From: Triangularia verruculosa
Lineage: Eukaryota > Ascomycota > Sordariomycetes > Sordariales > Podosporaceae
Direction of reading: 5' to 3'
Assembly (NCBI GenBank): GCA_033296885.1
Contig: MU863982.1
Location: 62,001 to 126,000, forward strand
Length of the DNA stretch: 64,000 bases
The translations under genes were made by a program, and so were the position numbers. The notes beneath the pieces are model-generated. The model was not told the origin of the DNA. It searched no databases and saw nothing but the letters and a program-made list of their open reading frames with translations. Below, piece after piece: positions 1-11,835 of this stretch (positions are counted from its first letter, which is position 1; every line of letters begins with the position of its first letter).

Positions 1-37
1 TCAAACTCGCTCGTTAAAACCGTGTGTGTGTGTGTGC
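1..37. repeat. Short GT microsatellite in 3' flank
   Basis: A run of about seven GT units lies between positions 22 and 36, just beyond the stop codon of the transcription factor gene. It probably falls in that gene's 3' untranslated region. No other feature is visible at the window edge. Confidence 0.6.
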
Positions 38-3000
38 CTATCGGTACCCTGGATTTTGCTGAAGCATGTCGTCCCACTCCCCTGTTGTGAAATCCGGATC
101 GCCCATGATATCCTCCATCATGTCCCTCTGCTGTGCTTGTCCCTGGTGGTGCGGAGCGCCATGTTGACCCATGCCCTGTGAAGGAGCATGGTGTTGAGCA
201 TGTCGAGACTGGGGTTGCATAGCAATCATGTTGGCCGTGTTGTACATCTGAGTCGCCGGGCTCATGGAATGGGGTGCTGTTTGTCCTTGTGACATCAGAT
301 ATGGCGGAATTGGCCCCATCAACTGTCCCTCAATGTCGTCGTATATACTTGGCATGTAGAACTGCATCGAGGGATCCTGAGGTTGCCCAGGGAGCCCGTG
401 CGAGTGCCCCGGTCGAGAATGATGCCCGGCAGGATCCATCAGCGGAGCGTTGGGGTAGGCGAACGGGTCTCCGGTGGGAAACATCATGGCGTCGACTTTG
501 TAGACCGGGTTGGCGCCTTGCGGATGCCCCTGGTGAAACGTCTGAGCGTGTCTTGGGGCTGGAGCGACATGCGCTGCTCTGGATTCGGGAGTGGCCCTTC
601 CCATCGCCATGTCGATTGGTAGAATGTCCTGCAAATTCGAAAAGTTTCGGCTCGCTAGGCTGTTCTGCTGAAGACCGAGGGCGTCAAAGGATGACGTGCG
701 CTGAGGGGGCAGCTTCGCTTCCCGCCGAAGGGCACCAGAAGGTGGGCGAGACACCTCTTCCGATCTGCGCTGTTGAATATCATCCTGCACCCCTGGTCGA
801 GCTGGCAGGACAACATTCGTCGGTTTTGACCCTGCAGGTGCCGCTCGTTTTTTCGATTGCATCGGCCGTGTAGATGCCTTCCTGAGCCGTTCCGGCAGCT
901 GTTCAAACAGAGGCTATAACGCGTTTAGAACCAACATTGCGATACACCAAAAGATCAGCATGACTTGGAAGACTTACATTGAGAGCATTCGTGATTCTGT
1001 CCGCTGCCAAGCTGCGTTGTGCAAGACTTGCAATAACCTCCCGTCCGGCCTTTGCATCTGCCAATATCTCAGCAGCGCCAGCGTTGTCGGGATTTTCCAA
1101 AACGTAGTAAATCAATGAAAGAATGGCAAAGAATTGCGAGTAAAGAATGAACCAATAGGGCCCTATCAGCACCGCCTGCTTGCGAATTTCGATGCCGATG
1201 TGGATAATGTTGCGAGAAACGCTGATCCCCGCTGCCGCACAGTTATAGTATCGATCGTCAATCTTCTTGCCGGCTGTCTGGCGCGGGGAAATGTAGTGAA
1301 GAAATGGCCGGTACAGCATCATCTGGACATGAGCATAGCCGAATCGTAATAGGGTGCGCACTCTAAGAACCTGGCATTAGTACCCAACCAGTCAGTTGGG
1401 GAGTGATGGGACATACCTGATAACCTCGATCGGGCCATCGGAGCTGGGCCGCCAATGCGTCGGGAGTTGTTCGTGCCACTCCTGCAGGTCGGCCTCGATC
1501 TCCTTGATACGAGCATAGCTAATCATGTATGTCGAGTTGACCCGTCCCTGATTCACACAATCCTCGACGGCTTTGACCGGATAGATGTACTTGACAACCT
1601 TGGTCAAGATTCTCATGAGCCTCGTGTGGGCATTGAACGCCTCAAAAAACGAAGGAGTCCCAGGCGGCGGCGTGATGATGGCCTCATTCGTAATGTACTC
1701 ATCATCCACCTCGGTTGGCATGGACTGGTCCACATCGTCGTCGTGGAGCAGAAGAGGGAATCCCAAAATGGCCGAAACATATGTGTCCATCTGCCGAATA
1801 ACATGGAATATGCGCCGCCTTGTTTCATCCTCGATTGGTGTGATCATCTCGTGTGACAACTGGCGATGGAGGCCCATACGCAGGCTTGAACGCAAAGCAA
1901 TACCCAAGAACGCATAACATCCGCTGATATTGCTGGTGGCTTGCAGGAACAGAATCATGTACACTAGGCCTTGCAGCGAAACCATATCTCGGCACTCGGC
2001 CACGTCCTGTAATATCAGCCGAGCGGATGTGTAATACTTGATTCTAGAGCCCGGGTCAGAAAAGTTGGACATCCAACCGAACTTCGCCGGTAGGTACTTA
2101 CCCTTGTTCTACTGCGGCTCTGTACGTCGCCGGCACTTCTTCAGTACCGTCCTCGGACACATCATAGACACAACCCAGGGCCAAAACCGAGTATAGGAGG
2201 CCAAGAAATCTATGTTCGTCGTTCCCCCAGGCCTCCTGAGGTGTTGAGTACAGCCTATCAAACCTTTCGTAAAACGACGGTTGGTGGACAACCCGCAGAA
2301 GACATGTCGCACAGTTGAAGGAGTAGTAGCAGAGTGTGCGGGCTCTTTCTTGAGGCGGGAGATCGTAGATATTGGGAGGGGCTGGTGTGTTGGATGTTGT
2401 CGAGGGCTCCCACGGCGATCCTGCATTTGAACGAGGAGAGTCAAGGCTGAACATGCCGGCTGGGCGAGATGGTCGTGGCAAGAAAGGGATACGGTAGTCG
2501 TTGCCCAACAGCCCCTCGAAATGCTCCTTCATCCGCCTCAAAAAGACTGCCCCGGACGAGTTTCCGTGAAAGTCCCATTCTCCGCCTTCGTTGATATCGA
2601 GCTGCCCGATCGTTTCGATCATGGACATAATCTGCGCGTCCTGACTCTCCGTCTGTTCCTGAGCCGGTGGCGGCTCTGATTTAGCAAGCTTGGCTGCCTG
2701 TGCTCTTGCATTCTGTCGATTACGGAACTCCTGTTGGACTGACGGGTCAAGGTTGGGATCGCTAAGGTCGACATCTGGCATGAACTTGCGGAGGAGCGTC
2801 TCTGCCCGCTGGAGTCTAGCCTCCAACGCCTCGATGTACTGCGGAGCCGGGTTCCTACGGCGGTTAGATGGCTTGTCATAGGTGCACTCTGAAAAAGTCC
2901 GTCAGCAAAAAACACCGACGTGCCAAAACAGAGCTCGATTTGTACATACCGTAGCTGTAGACAGAGCAATGGGTGCAAGGCTGCTTCCCATCGCATTTTA

Positions 3001-3301
3001 TTTTCTTTCTTCGGCACTCATCACAGGCGCGCGTGACTCGACGACGCTTCTGCAGGGGCATGCTCGGAACATCGCCAGCGCCATCTTGGGATTCAGGGGC
3101 CTCGGATTCTACCTTGGCGGTGTCCTGGGCTGAAGACTTTGGACTCTCAGTGGGAGAGCCATGTTCTTCTTGCGACAAGTCGGCCGACTCATCGTCAGAC
3201 ATTCCCGGGGGCGTTTTGGCGCTCCCGCGGTTGGGCTGCGGTGCTTGCGAAGAGGGACGAGCTCGGCGACGTGGTTTGGTTTCCACGGAAGGTTCGGTCA
3301 T
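38..3301 (-). CDS. Zn2Cys6 fungal-specific transcription factor
   Basis: Predicted nuclear DNA-binding regulator of 1008 aa. Exons: 3301-2950, 2888-2102, 2043-1417, 1362-978, 913-38. All four introns (54-64 nt) are GT-AG and the total length keeps frame. An acidic, Ser-rich N-terminus precedes a perfect binuclear zinc cluster with Cys at residues 93, 96, 103, 109, 112 and 119 (CX2CX6CX5CX2CX6C), followed by a basic linker and a short coiled coil ([14 protein letters not shown]). The middle carries the fungal-specific TF (MHR) domain, with [10 protein letters not shown] and [17 protein letters not shown]. The C-terminus is rich in Gln, His and Pro and ends in an acidic, aromatic segment ([14 protein letters not shown]) that could be an activation domain. 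I chose the ATG at 3301 because the longer frame upstream has weak coding character. Such proteins are often annotated as xylanase- or cutinase-regulator-like, but the target pathway cannot be read from this sequence. I am confident of the family, not of the role. Confidence 0.9.
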
Positions 3302-6300
3302 GCTCGTGCCCCACGCTTGTGAGAAAAGGGGCAACACAAGAATAGAGTATTTCCTGCCCGCCCGCCGTTGTATATCGTCCCCCCTGTTCAATAATCTCTC
3401 GGGTTGCTCGTATGTCTTCGTAAGCTACAGAAACAGGTTCCGTTCGTCGAGGAAGCTTGTTACAGAACACGCCCGCAGCAACCGGCAACGGCAACGGCAA
3501 GGCCAGATAGCTGTCGCAAGTCGAAGTGGCCCGAACTGTGAGAAGTTTGGACGGGCTTGGGCACAAGCGGGAGTGGTCCGGTGGTGAGTCTTTGAATTCC
3601 GCCGTGGGTGACCTTCACATAGGTATACTTCCTAGCACCAACAGGGGGGAGGGGAGGAACGGGGAGAGCCAGAGTGGGGAGGGGGGAGGGGTGGCTCTAG
3701 GATAATCAATCTATCGGGATGTGTACGTGCGGTAAGTACGGCAGCGTCCACAGCCAAGGAAACCCAGAAGCCTTGCCCGATCAAGTCCACAGCTCGCGCG
3801 GAGTCTCTCGGGGCCGGCTCCGCTGATGCCCGCTTGGATGGGGGATGGATGCTGGGTCGCGAGCACGAGCACGCCAGTCCACCTGGCCAGGATGAACAGA
3901 CAAAAAAAAAAATGAGACGTCGACACAAAAATGTTAGGACGAGTTGTCAGGATGCCGCATCAACCGTGGCCCTGTCAGTGGACCCCACCGTAGGGATGCG
4001 TTTCCCAGGCGAGAGATCAGTTCGATGATGATCTAAAAACCGTAGAGGGACGCGACGTCAGGGAGGGGCCGCTGCCGGTTCGGTCTAGTGTAACACGGAC
4101 GCGGGACGAGGCCAGCCTTCTTGTTGGTAGTGGTGTGGTGGTCTGTTCTGACGAGGAGGAACTGTTGCAGACACCACGAGGGATTGAAGAAAAGCAGCAT
4201 CGGCGCGGGGATAAGAAACGCCATGGAATATCCAACCCCCAAGACCGATTGAGAAATACCGTATGTAGTCCGGGGTCGCCGTCACTAGCAGTGGATGCCG
4301 AGCAGAGTGACAACGGCTATGTTCTAACGCCAACAGGCAAGTGATCAGTGGGAATGCTGAACCGCAAAGTGTGCCTTGCCTGCCCGTCTGGCATGTCGGA
4401 TGTGTAAGAGGGCCAAGAACTGGCCCCGAGGTAGAGCAAATGCTGGGCTCGCGCAATAGTCAAGAATTGGGGTCGCCTGGTTGGCCAACGGAGGGGACTC
4501 CAAGCGGTGGGGGGACCCCTGATGACGGGGTTGGTCAAGGATCATATCAACGTCGATGGATTCAAAGCTTGAGCTCTGAAAGACAGTCATCGGCAAACTC
4601 CCACCGGCAGTCATGCTCCGTGTATACCGTAGCGTACCTATGTTAGTGTTTACCCCGGAGATGTCAATATGTAATAGGCTCCGTCACCAGTGCCATCCCA
4701 TCTACGAGCACCGCCTTCCCTGCAGGTATGTATGTAATTTGTACATGGCTGTGTGACGGGAGCGCGGGTGATGTCTCATTGAACTAGGCCAGATCAACAG
4801 CCTCTGTTTTCTTTTCTCAGTTCCGTGAGGAAGGTGGCTGTGAGAGGCCTCTGTATAAAGCAGGGCGACGTAAGACGATGATGCAGGTTGTAAAGAAAAG
4901 ACGGGTAGCGGGCTGGCGGGAGAATTGGGGTTGGTTCAGACCGCACGACAGTGCAGTTGCGGGTATTTTCGAACGTCTGTCGGTCCCACTACACATCCAT
5001 GCCACAGTGGCAGTAGCCCTGCTGCGACTTCAGGAACCATCCACCCATCCAAGACTAGGACTTCGGGCACTGCTGGGTATCGAGGGTCTGGGTCCTCGTC
5101 GACCAGGTGCTTACGTGCTTGCTTCTGACGGCCCAAGAGCTCCAAGAACGAATGCCAGGACGCGCCAGGACGCCAAGTGTCGGTCACTTACCCTCGGCGG
5201 CTGCGGTTGAGTGGATGAGAGAGACGAGAAGGGGCATTATCGTCTGGTGGAAATTCCGAGCAAAGGACGACTTATTCCCGAGTCAAGCCTGCGAGCGAGG
5301 GGAGGGGGCTGGGGATTCATCCTCGAGCTGTTGAGTTAATGCAGTGCCAATGTCGACTGTCTGTCTGCGGTGCCTCTCCAACACCCCACCCCAGATATAA
5401 TTATCATAGCGTACACCATGGCGCAGTAGTCGATTAGTGGGGAGAACAAGCACTGTTGACCCAATGCGTGTTCCTGGGTACGGTACGGTGCCATGGGGGG
5501 AAGCTTCATCTTCGGGGAGACGGGACGCTTGTGCCTGGCATCTTGAGAACGGACGGCGATTGGCTGTCCCGTAAAGGAGAGAAAACGCAGTTGCAAACGG
5601 CAAGGCCAGCAACAGTCGGACTCTGTTGCAAAAGTTTTTCCAAGGGGGCCGAAAGCCGCGGCCGTGGGCAGGTGTTCGCGCACGCTGTGCTTCCAATGTC
5701 GTTGTGGGAAAAACGGAGCGTCGCCAAAATATTGCGTTTGGGTGGAGACGCCAAGACTTTGAGGGACCACGCTAATATCTCGGCAAGGGCTTGGCGTACG
5801 TCAGAGCCTTGTACGTAACTGAAATCAGGTCATTTGTACATAGGTATAAGTGCGCACTATTCCGCTTTGGACCGTCTGTAGACATGTCGGCGAATCGCAA
5901 CCCGACCTTTGCACGCAGAACCGTTCGCAAGAGGTTAGGCATAGAGTAGAGACAAACGATAGGAACGACGCCCAAAACCACCTGCTATATACAACTTTTC
6001 GGTGCAGAATAGTCCTCTGCACATATCGATTCGCTTACTATTTCCGTCTTGCGGCTAGACGGGCTCCCAACTGGCGACTACGTACCTCACACACTTCCTT
6101 CCGCCTCCCACATCCCGAGACAATACGAAGAGCAGAGAGAGCAGTGCAAGGGACTTTCTGTGGTTGTAGTCATGTGTCCTTATGCGGCGGTGCCCTGCAA
6201 GCCCGGCAAGGCGGCCTGTCAGCCTTGCGGGAATCGTGCTGTGCTCTGGGGCGGAACCGTCAAAAATGTTCCGAGATATCCGCTATCCTGGCTCCCTAGT

Positions 6301-7309
6301 CGCCTGCCCCCTGTCAAGCCCGTTCCAGGCTGAGAGAATCAAGACGGAAAGGTTATGAATCTCATCTGCATACCAAGGCCCTATGGTGACCGTTTTGACT
6401 TGCCCGTGCAGCTACAGGGTGTTGCAGGGCGCTTGGTGGACAAAACAAGTCTCTAACAGATCTTAACGTGATTGTAATCCATAGCGGCTGCCAGATTCCA
6501 GGGTTGTCTCAAGCTGCCAAGATCCACTCGGCTTTCCCCGAGCCAATTGAACAGCAACCGAACACTCGGTGAGCCGCCGTTTCTCAGAAGGCTTTGCGAA
6601 AGCTTGCGGTCGGTTTTTGTAGCGAATTCGGAATTTCGACGGGGACGTGAGTGTAGTCGGCTAGCCGATGAGTCTGAGAACGCAAATCGGAGGAGACAAT
6701 CCATTGCCCGACTTGGCAGAACTCCATCACCTTACCCGCCTGTATGACAACGGATTATTCAGCGTTCGATACACATTGAAACATAGTCAATAGCAATAGG
6801 CCTTACTAGTAAACATCGAGAATACCTTAAGAGATAATAATAAGCCCTAAGAAGATAGTCAACATGCTTGTTCTACTCTCTTGAAGGTGTAATCCTAGCT
6901 TACAGGATCAATAATTTCCAGGCGTGACGGGTTGAACATTATGGCGGAATTCGGCCATCTTGAGCCGAAGAGGGCCAGCACGAGCCGAGACAACGACATC
7001 CTTGACTGAGGGTATTCACATGACAGTAGCGGCTTTTTGCGCAATATGATTGCATTGAGTGGACACTGAGCTCGAGGTGAGCCATACGCAGTAGAGGCAG
7101 GGACGGTGACTCCGATGAGCCCCGCACCATCCCCCACCATGCCAACACGTACATACCTACCCCACCTTTTCTCGGAGACAGCTCCATCTTATCGCCAGGC
7201 TGCAGCTAGCTGACTATCGGCTACGGTGTATCTCCAGCATCCAGCATCCAGCCTTGCCCAAGGGAATTGACGTCAACCAAGCCAAGATCGTACACAGACA
7301 ACCGCAAAG
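3302..7309. other. Intergenic, no supported gene (4.0 kb)
   Basis: This is the upstream region of the zinc-cluster gene on one side and of CSN1 on the other. It holds only short, poorly coding frames on both strands. One minus-strand stretch near 4940-5240 reads somewhat protein-like and contains a good donor (GTAAGTGACC, around 5190), but no acceptor completes a gene model. It may belong to a spliced 5' leader. An AT-rich patch at about 6760-6890 with many TAA/TAG triplets looks like decayed sequence. The promoter and long leader of the regulator probably lie in 3302-5300. Confidence 0.5.
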
Positions 7310-8875
7310 ATGGCCGACCCCTTACTAGAGTTCTTCACCCAGATGGATGACCAGGGCGGCATCGTTGTCAAGGGTGAGGCAATGCCCCTCTTCCCCGAGC
7401 CATCCCATCAACGAACAAAGACAGTAGTGACTAACCCCACCATATCTTCAGATGCCCCCAAATTCGACCTCGACCTCCTCATCCAGAACTACCGCGGCCG
7501 CACTAAATTCGACCGGCTCCTCCTCATCGGCCGCAGCTCTGTGAAGCTCTGCGTCGAAGCTCTCAAGGTAGCCCTCGCCGAAGCCAAACGTGGACGGGAT
7601 ATCCAGCGATACAGAGAAGTCGTCGAATACCTCCGCATAGCCGCTCCAGACGACCCCGATGCCGTCTACGATAAGAAATGGTTGGAGAAGCAAGAACTCG
7701 CCAACCGCGAAGAAACCCAACGATTGCTTGCCGAGCTCAAGGGGTACAAGAACAATCTCATCAAGGAGAGCATTCGGGTAAAGAACGCCGCCGCGACAAT
7801 ATCTGTTTACACAATACTAACCACTTCTTATCAACAATCAGATGGGCAATGAAGACCTAGCCAAGCACTACGAAGCCATCGGCGACCTCAACGCCGCCTC
7901 CGAGCACTACTCCAAAATGCGCCCCGACGTTTCCACAGCGAAACACCTCGTCGACGTCGGCAAGCATCTCGTCCGCGTGGCCATCCAACGAAGAGAGTGG
8001 AACATGCTCTTCCCCCACCTCGCCAAAATGTCGCTAAACGGGCAGTACCCCGAAGAAGAGCGCAGCTCCCAACCCTTCATCAAAGCCGCCACCGGCATCG
8101 CCTTCCTCGGCCAGGACAAGTACCACGAAGCTGCCCTCGCCTTCCTCGAGGCCGACCCAACCGTCCCGGCCAAAGCCTACAGTGACATCATCAGCCGCAA
8201 CGACATTGCCGTCTATGGCGGGTTGCTAGCCCTCGCAACTATGGACCGTAGGGAGCTCCAGGCGATGGTGCTGGAGAACCAGAGCTTCAGGATGTTTCTG
8301 GAGCCGGAGCCGCACATCAGACGGGCGGTGACGATGTTTGTGAACGGGAGGTACTCGTCGTGCATTGAGATTTTGGAGGGGTACAGGAGCGATTATCTGC
8401 TGGACATTTACCTCCAGAAGCACGTCAGCAGGATTTATGCAAAGATCAGGAGCAAGTGCATAGTGCAGTACTTGATTCCGTTTTCTTGCGTGAGCTTGGA
8501 GACGCTGGAGAAGGCGTTTGGGAGCCCGGAGAGCTCGATTGAGGATGAGCTGGCGGTGATGATTGAGGAGGGGGTTTTGGAGGCGAGGATTGATGGGATT
8601 GAGAGGGTAAGTTCCTTTCTTTGAAGCATGATGAGATGAAATTGCTGACGTTTGTTTTCTAGCTTGTCCACACGGTCAGGGTCGATCCGAGGGCTCAGAT
8701 GCAGGCATCTGCTTTGGCGTCTGCCGAGAATTACGAAAAGCAGGCAGTTGAACGCTTGAGGCGGATGGCTATTGCTGCGGCTGACTTGGAGTTGACGCCG
8801 ATTAAAAAGCAGGGCTTACATCATCAGCTTGGCGGTGATTTGGCCTATGCGGATCAGGAAATCGTGATGGGTTGA
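7310..8875 (+). CDS. csn1: COP9 signalosome complex subunit 1 (CSN1)
   Basis: Subunit of the COP9 signalosome, which removes NEDD8 from cullins and so tunes cullin-RING ubiquitin ligases. In filamentous fungi the complex is linked to development and light responses. Four exons: 7310-7373, 7452-7777, 7842-8606, 8663-8875, giving 455 aa. All introns are GT-AG. The family is recognised from the N-terminal helical-repeat region (NYRGRTKFDRLLLIG, EALKVALAEAKRG), the segment MGNEDLAKHYEAIGDLNAA, the repeat PDVSTAKHLVDVGKHL, and a C-terminal PCI domain with its winged-helix part (SIEDELAVMIEEGVLEARID). The length is close to that of other fungal CSN1 proteins. RPN7/PSMD6 of the proteasome lid is the nearest paralogue, but the middle repeats fit CSN1 better. 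Codon third positions switch from mostly C to mostly G near 8220-8260. Confidence 0.9.
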
Positions 8876-9143
8876 GAGCTACCACCATAGGGCTGAAACG
8901 GAAGAGGGATTATGATGTGAAACGAATACAGCATGTGTTTTTTTGAGGTCTTGGTTTTTTATCCATCTGTGTAACAGGGAAAAGGGGAGTCCTGGGAATT
9001 AGCATCAGTCGAGAGACAGCAAAATAAAAGGAAATCAGTACTCTGCCACCTCGGAGCGTTTATGCTCGCTGTTCTATGTATTTGGGTATCATTTAATTCT
9101 ACAATTCCTTCTCTTCCGTCTCCTTTTTTTTCCCCCGCCCCAT

Positions 9144-10238
9144 TTATCCCATCAACTGCCTGATATCCTCTGGCGGCCACCTCACCTGTGCAAACGTCAA
9201 GCAGCGCTTGATGCTCTGGAGATACTTTCTCGTGACCTCACTGCCCATGATGTGGCCCCTCTCACCATTGTGCAGCTTCTCTCTTGCGCTGCGCTCGTGG
9301 ATCCCAACCATGGTTACACCGATCGGCCACGCCGCCTTTCCGATGCTCAGTCGCAAATACCCGTCGTTTGCGTCGACGTAGCGCTTCTCCTGCGCTGCCT
9401 TGACAATCTCCACGACGGCTTCTAGGATGCTCTCGTCCAGCTCTCCCTTTTCGAACAGCCGGAACAGAGGGGCCATGTTTTCTTTTGACGAAGTCATGGC
9501 GTTGATCGCTTGCTGGCCGGCTGTTGTGTCGGCGTTGTTCTCCCTGGCGAGAGCGGCTTCCCACTCGCGGAGGATCATGTTGAAGTAAGAGGCTAGTTGG
9601 CGGTAGAGGTACTTCCTGGCCTTTTTTTCGGTCGCTGGGGGGATCTTGTCGGGGACTTTCATGTCTTTTTCTTCGACGGGGAGGAGTTTAGTTTGGATTG
9701 GTCCCGCCGTCGTGAGGTCATGGCTTGGGCGGGTGGCGTTTCTGTAGCGACGTAACCTTGACAGGTGGGATTCTCCAAACAAGACGGCGGGGTGGCCTAG
9801 TTGTCGGAGCTTGGACTTGAGGTCGGGGTCGGGGATGTTGGGTGAGTCGGAGTCGGAGGTGTCAGAGTTGTTGTCGGAGTCGTCAGGTTTGGAGGCAGAG
9901 TCGGAGTTGGGGTTGGGGGGAGGGAGTTCTGGTAGACCTAGACGTTTCCGGCGGGCGCGCTCTTCTTCTGCTTGTTTTGCTTCTCGACGGAGCCGGGACT
10001 CCTCGGCGAGTTTTCTGCGTTTTTCCTCGCGGGCTTTGGCTTCCTCGGCGGCGTCCTCTTCGCGCTTGCGCTTGGCGGCTGCTTTGGAGGCTCGTTCTTC
10101 TTCGAGGGTTTTTTGGGAGGCGAGGTAGGCTGCTTCGCGTTGGACTTCGGCTTCACGGCGGGAGATGTATTTCTGGGGTTTTTCTTTCTCTGGTTCTTTC
10201 TTGGCTATTTCTTTGGCCATGAGAGAGGCGAAGTCCAT
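9144..10238 (-). CDS. prp18: Pre-mRNA-splicing factor 18
   Basis: Second-step splicing factor that stabilises the exon-U5 snRNP contact during exon ligation in the nucleus. One exon, 364 aa. The ATG at 10238 is chosen because it starts a typical N-terminus (MDFASLMAKEIAKKEPEKEK), whereas the frame upstream is low-quality leader. Domains in order: a highly charged, Lys/Glu-rich coiled-coil region (about residues 20-110), a Ser/Asp spacer, the PRP4-like splicing motif (LRQLGHPAVLFGESHLSRLRR, about 140-160), then the helical Prp18 domain with the conserved end SIGKAAWPIGVTMVGIHERS and TRKYLQSIKRCLTFAQ. The gene converges on CSN1 (268 bp between stops) and is divergent from the SAP18-like gene. 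Confidence 0.95.
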   Translation of the reverse strand: MDFASLMAKEIAKKEPEKEKPQKYISRREAEVQREAAYLASQKTLEEERASKAAAKRKREEDAAEEAKAREEKRRKLAEESRLRREAKQAEEERARRKRLGLPELPPPNPNSDSASKPDDSDNNSDTSDSDSPNIPDPDLKSKLRQLGHPAVLFGESHLSRLRRYRNATRPSHDLTTAGPIQTKLLPVEEKDMKVPDKIPPATEKKARKYLYRQLASYFNMILREWEAALARENNADTTAGQQAINAMTSSKENMAPLFRLFEKGELDESILEAVVEIVKAAQEKRYVDANDGYLRLSIGKAAWPIGVTMVGIHERSAREKLHNGERGHIMGSEVTRKYLQSIKRCLTFAQVRWPPEDIRQLMG

Positions 10239-10935
10239 GGTGGGCTGGTGGTCCTCTTGGTATATATGGTTGGTGACCAGTGTGGTTGGTGTGTTAAGCT
10301 TGAGGTGAGACGTCCTTGGGGTCGGATATATTGGGGTCCAGACAACTGTTTGAAGCCGGGGAAAGGCGTGAAAAGGGCTGCTTGGGGCGTGAAAACAAGA
10401 GGTGAGGTTGGAAATGGAGAGATGAGGTTCTGGAATCTGCAGGTGGTCGGGGAGACGCTCCGCTAAATAAGGTCGGCCCCAATGTCGTTGCACTAGCGTG
10501 ATGCGGGAAGCGTGCTGCGCCACGATCTGGACCCACCTTGTCCGACGGATCGGCACCGGCAGGCAGAAAAAAGGTACGGAGGTACTCGATACACGGACAC
10601 ACCCTGTTTCTGCGACGAGAACTTCACGCCCCCTGGTGTTTGGCTTGGACTGTGGATGATATCAAGAGTTTTTCTCTTGAAACTGGAACACCCGGGTAGA
10701 CCCTGAAGGCTGGAGTGGAGTGGAGGAGAGTGAAAGCTTAACAACCACCTTTGAAGGCTTCCTTCCGCTGCGTGGACAGCGCCTTCTCGGGGGGCGTGTA
10801 ACTTAGAATTACGCCTTCTCCCAACAAATGAGCACTGAGTTTCTGTCTTCTGGCAAGCCAAATGCGTAGTTTACTTTCTTCAACTGCTCACCTGCCAGCA
10901 TCGTCTTACTGTGGCCAACGACAACACATATCATC
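10239..10935. promoter_or_regulatory. Divergent promoter region, prp18 / SAP18-like
   Basis: About 700 bp separate the two start codons, so both promoters must lie here. I see no clear TATA box or palindromic operator. Short frames in this interval are leader sequence. Confidence 0.5.
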
Positions 10936-11835
10936 ATGTCAGGACCAAGCAGGCCCCGGCCAGCCCTATTCGCGCCCGTGATGGTGCCTGTGAGGTTCTT
11001 CTACCGCATGAACACATTCCATAGGCAAGTCTTCCAACCTCGTGAAGACCTCTTTTGCTGCGTCGAAAGACATATCGTACCGTCAAACCCGTCCAGAAGA
11101 TGCTAACCCAATTCTTGATAGCCCAGAAGAGTTTGTCGAAGAGCCGCTGCCCCCCCATGTTGTTCTTACCATTGATATGTCAAGGTACGCTGTTACCAAC
11201 GGGTCTTGTCAAGCGTGCCGTGGCATCTAGCTGACATTGTTCTCATTAGCACCTTGGAGGAAGTCTCACACCTCCTTGCAAACCACCCAGAGAAGATCAT
11301 CCCCTCACCATCCTTTGGCACTCGTCTTGTTTTCCACGAAATGGAGCAGTCACTTCATACACAACCACCCAGAGCCCCACCTGGTACCAGGCCAAAGTTC
11401 TGGGAGACGACTCATGGCAGTTACGTTATAGGGCGAGGCTACCCCGGCATTGACCTGCCTGCCGTAGACAAAAATGAGGCGACGAGCAAGGACCCAAAGC
11501 CGAGATGGCTGGAGAACGCCATGGTTACAGTTACCATCCAACCACCAAACGAAAAGGACATCAGTGTAGCGCCGGCGCCAGCCGCCAGGAACGGCCGCGC
11601 GTCTGGGGCAGGAGAGATAGAATCGAGGAGATCCAACACTCCCGGCAAACGGCGCGGGGCCGATGGCCATTCTGGCAAGGGTGTGCCGCTCGGTGATAGT
11701 GCCAAGGGGGAGGGGAGAGACGATACTGATGAAGACATCCGTCTACCACGGCGCAACAACGGCCGTGTATCTAAGGGAACGTCTAGGGGCCCACCTTCGT
11801 CGAGGACGCGGGACCACGATCGTCGAAATAATTAG
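10936..11835 (+). CDS. SAP18-family protein (Sin3 histone deacetylase / splicing-associated)
   Basis: SAP18 has a ubiquitin-like fold and associates with Sin3-HDAC and exon-junction (ASAP) complexes in other eukaryotes. Exons: 10936-11024, 11122-11184, 11250-11835. The first intron (11025-11121) starts with GCAAGT, a GC-AG intron. It has a strong branch site GCTAAC and ends TTGATAG, and only this junction restores the family motif NTFHSPEEF. The second intron is a normal GT-AG intron of 65 nt. Matching segments are FAPVMVPVRFFYRMNTFH, LPPHVVLTIDMSSTLEEV, IIPSPSFGTRLVFHEM, GSYVIGRG and ENAMVTVTIQPP. A charged, disordered tail rich in Arg, Asp, Ser and Gly follows and stops at TAG (11833). The same reading frame stays coding-like beyond that stop, as described in the next entry. 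Family confidence is good; the exact C-terminus is uncertain. Confidence 0.8.

Noticed and set aside
4936..5240. Possible minus-strand gene upstream of the zinc-cluster factor
   Set aside because: A good donor and a protein-like segment are present, but no acceptor with a branch site completes an in-frame model.
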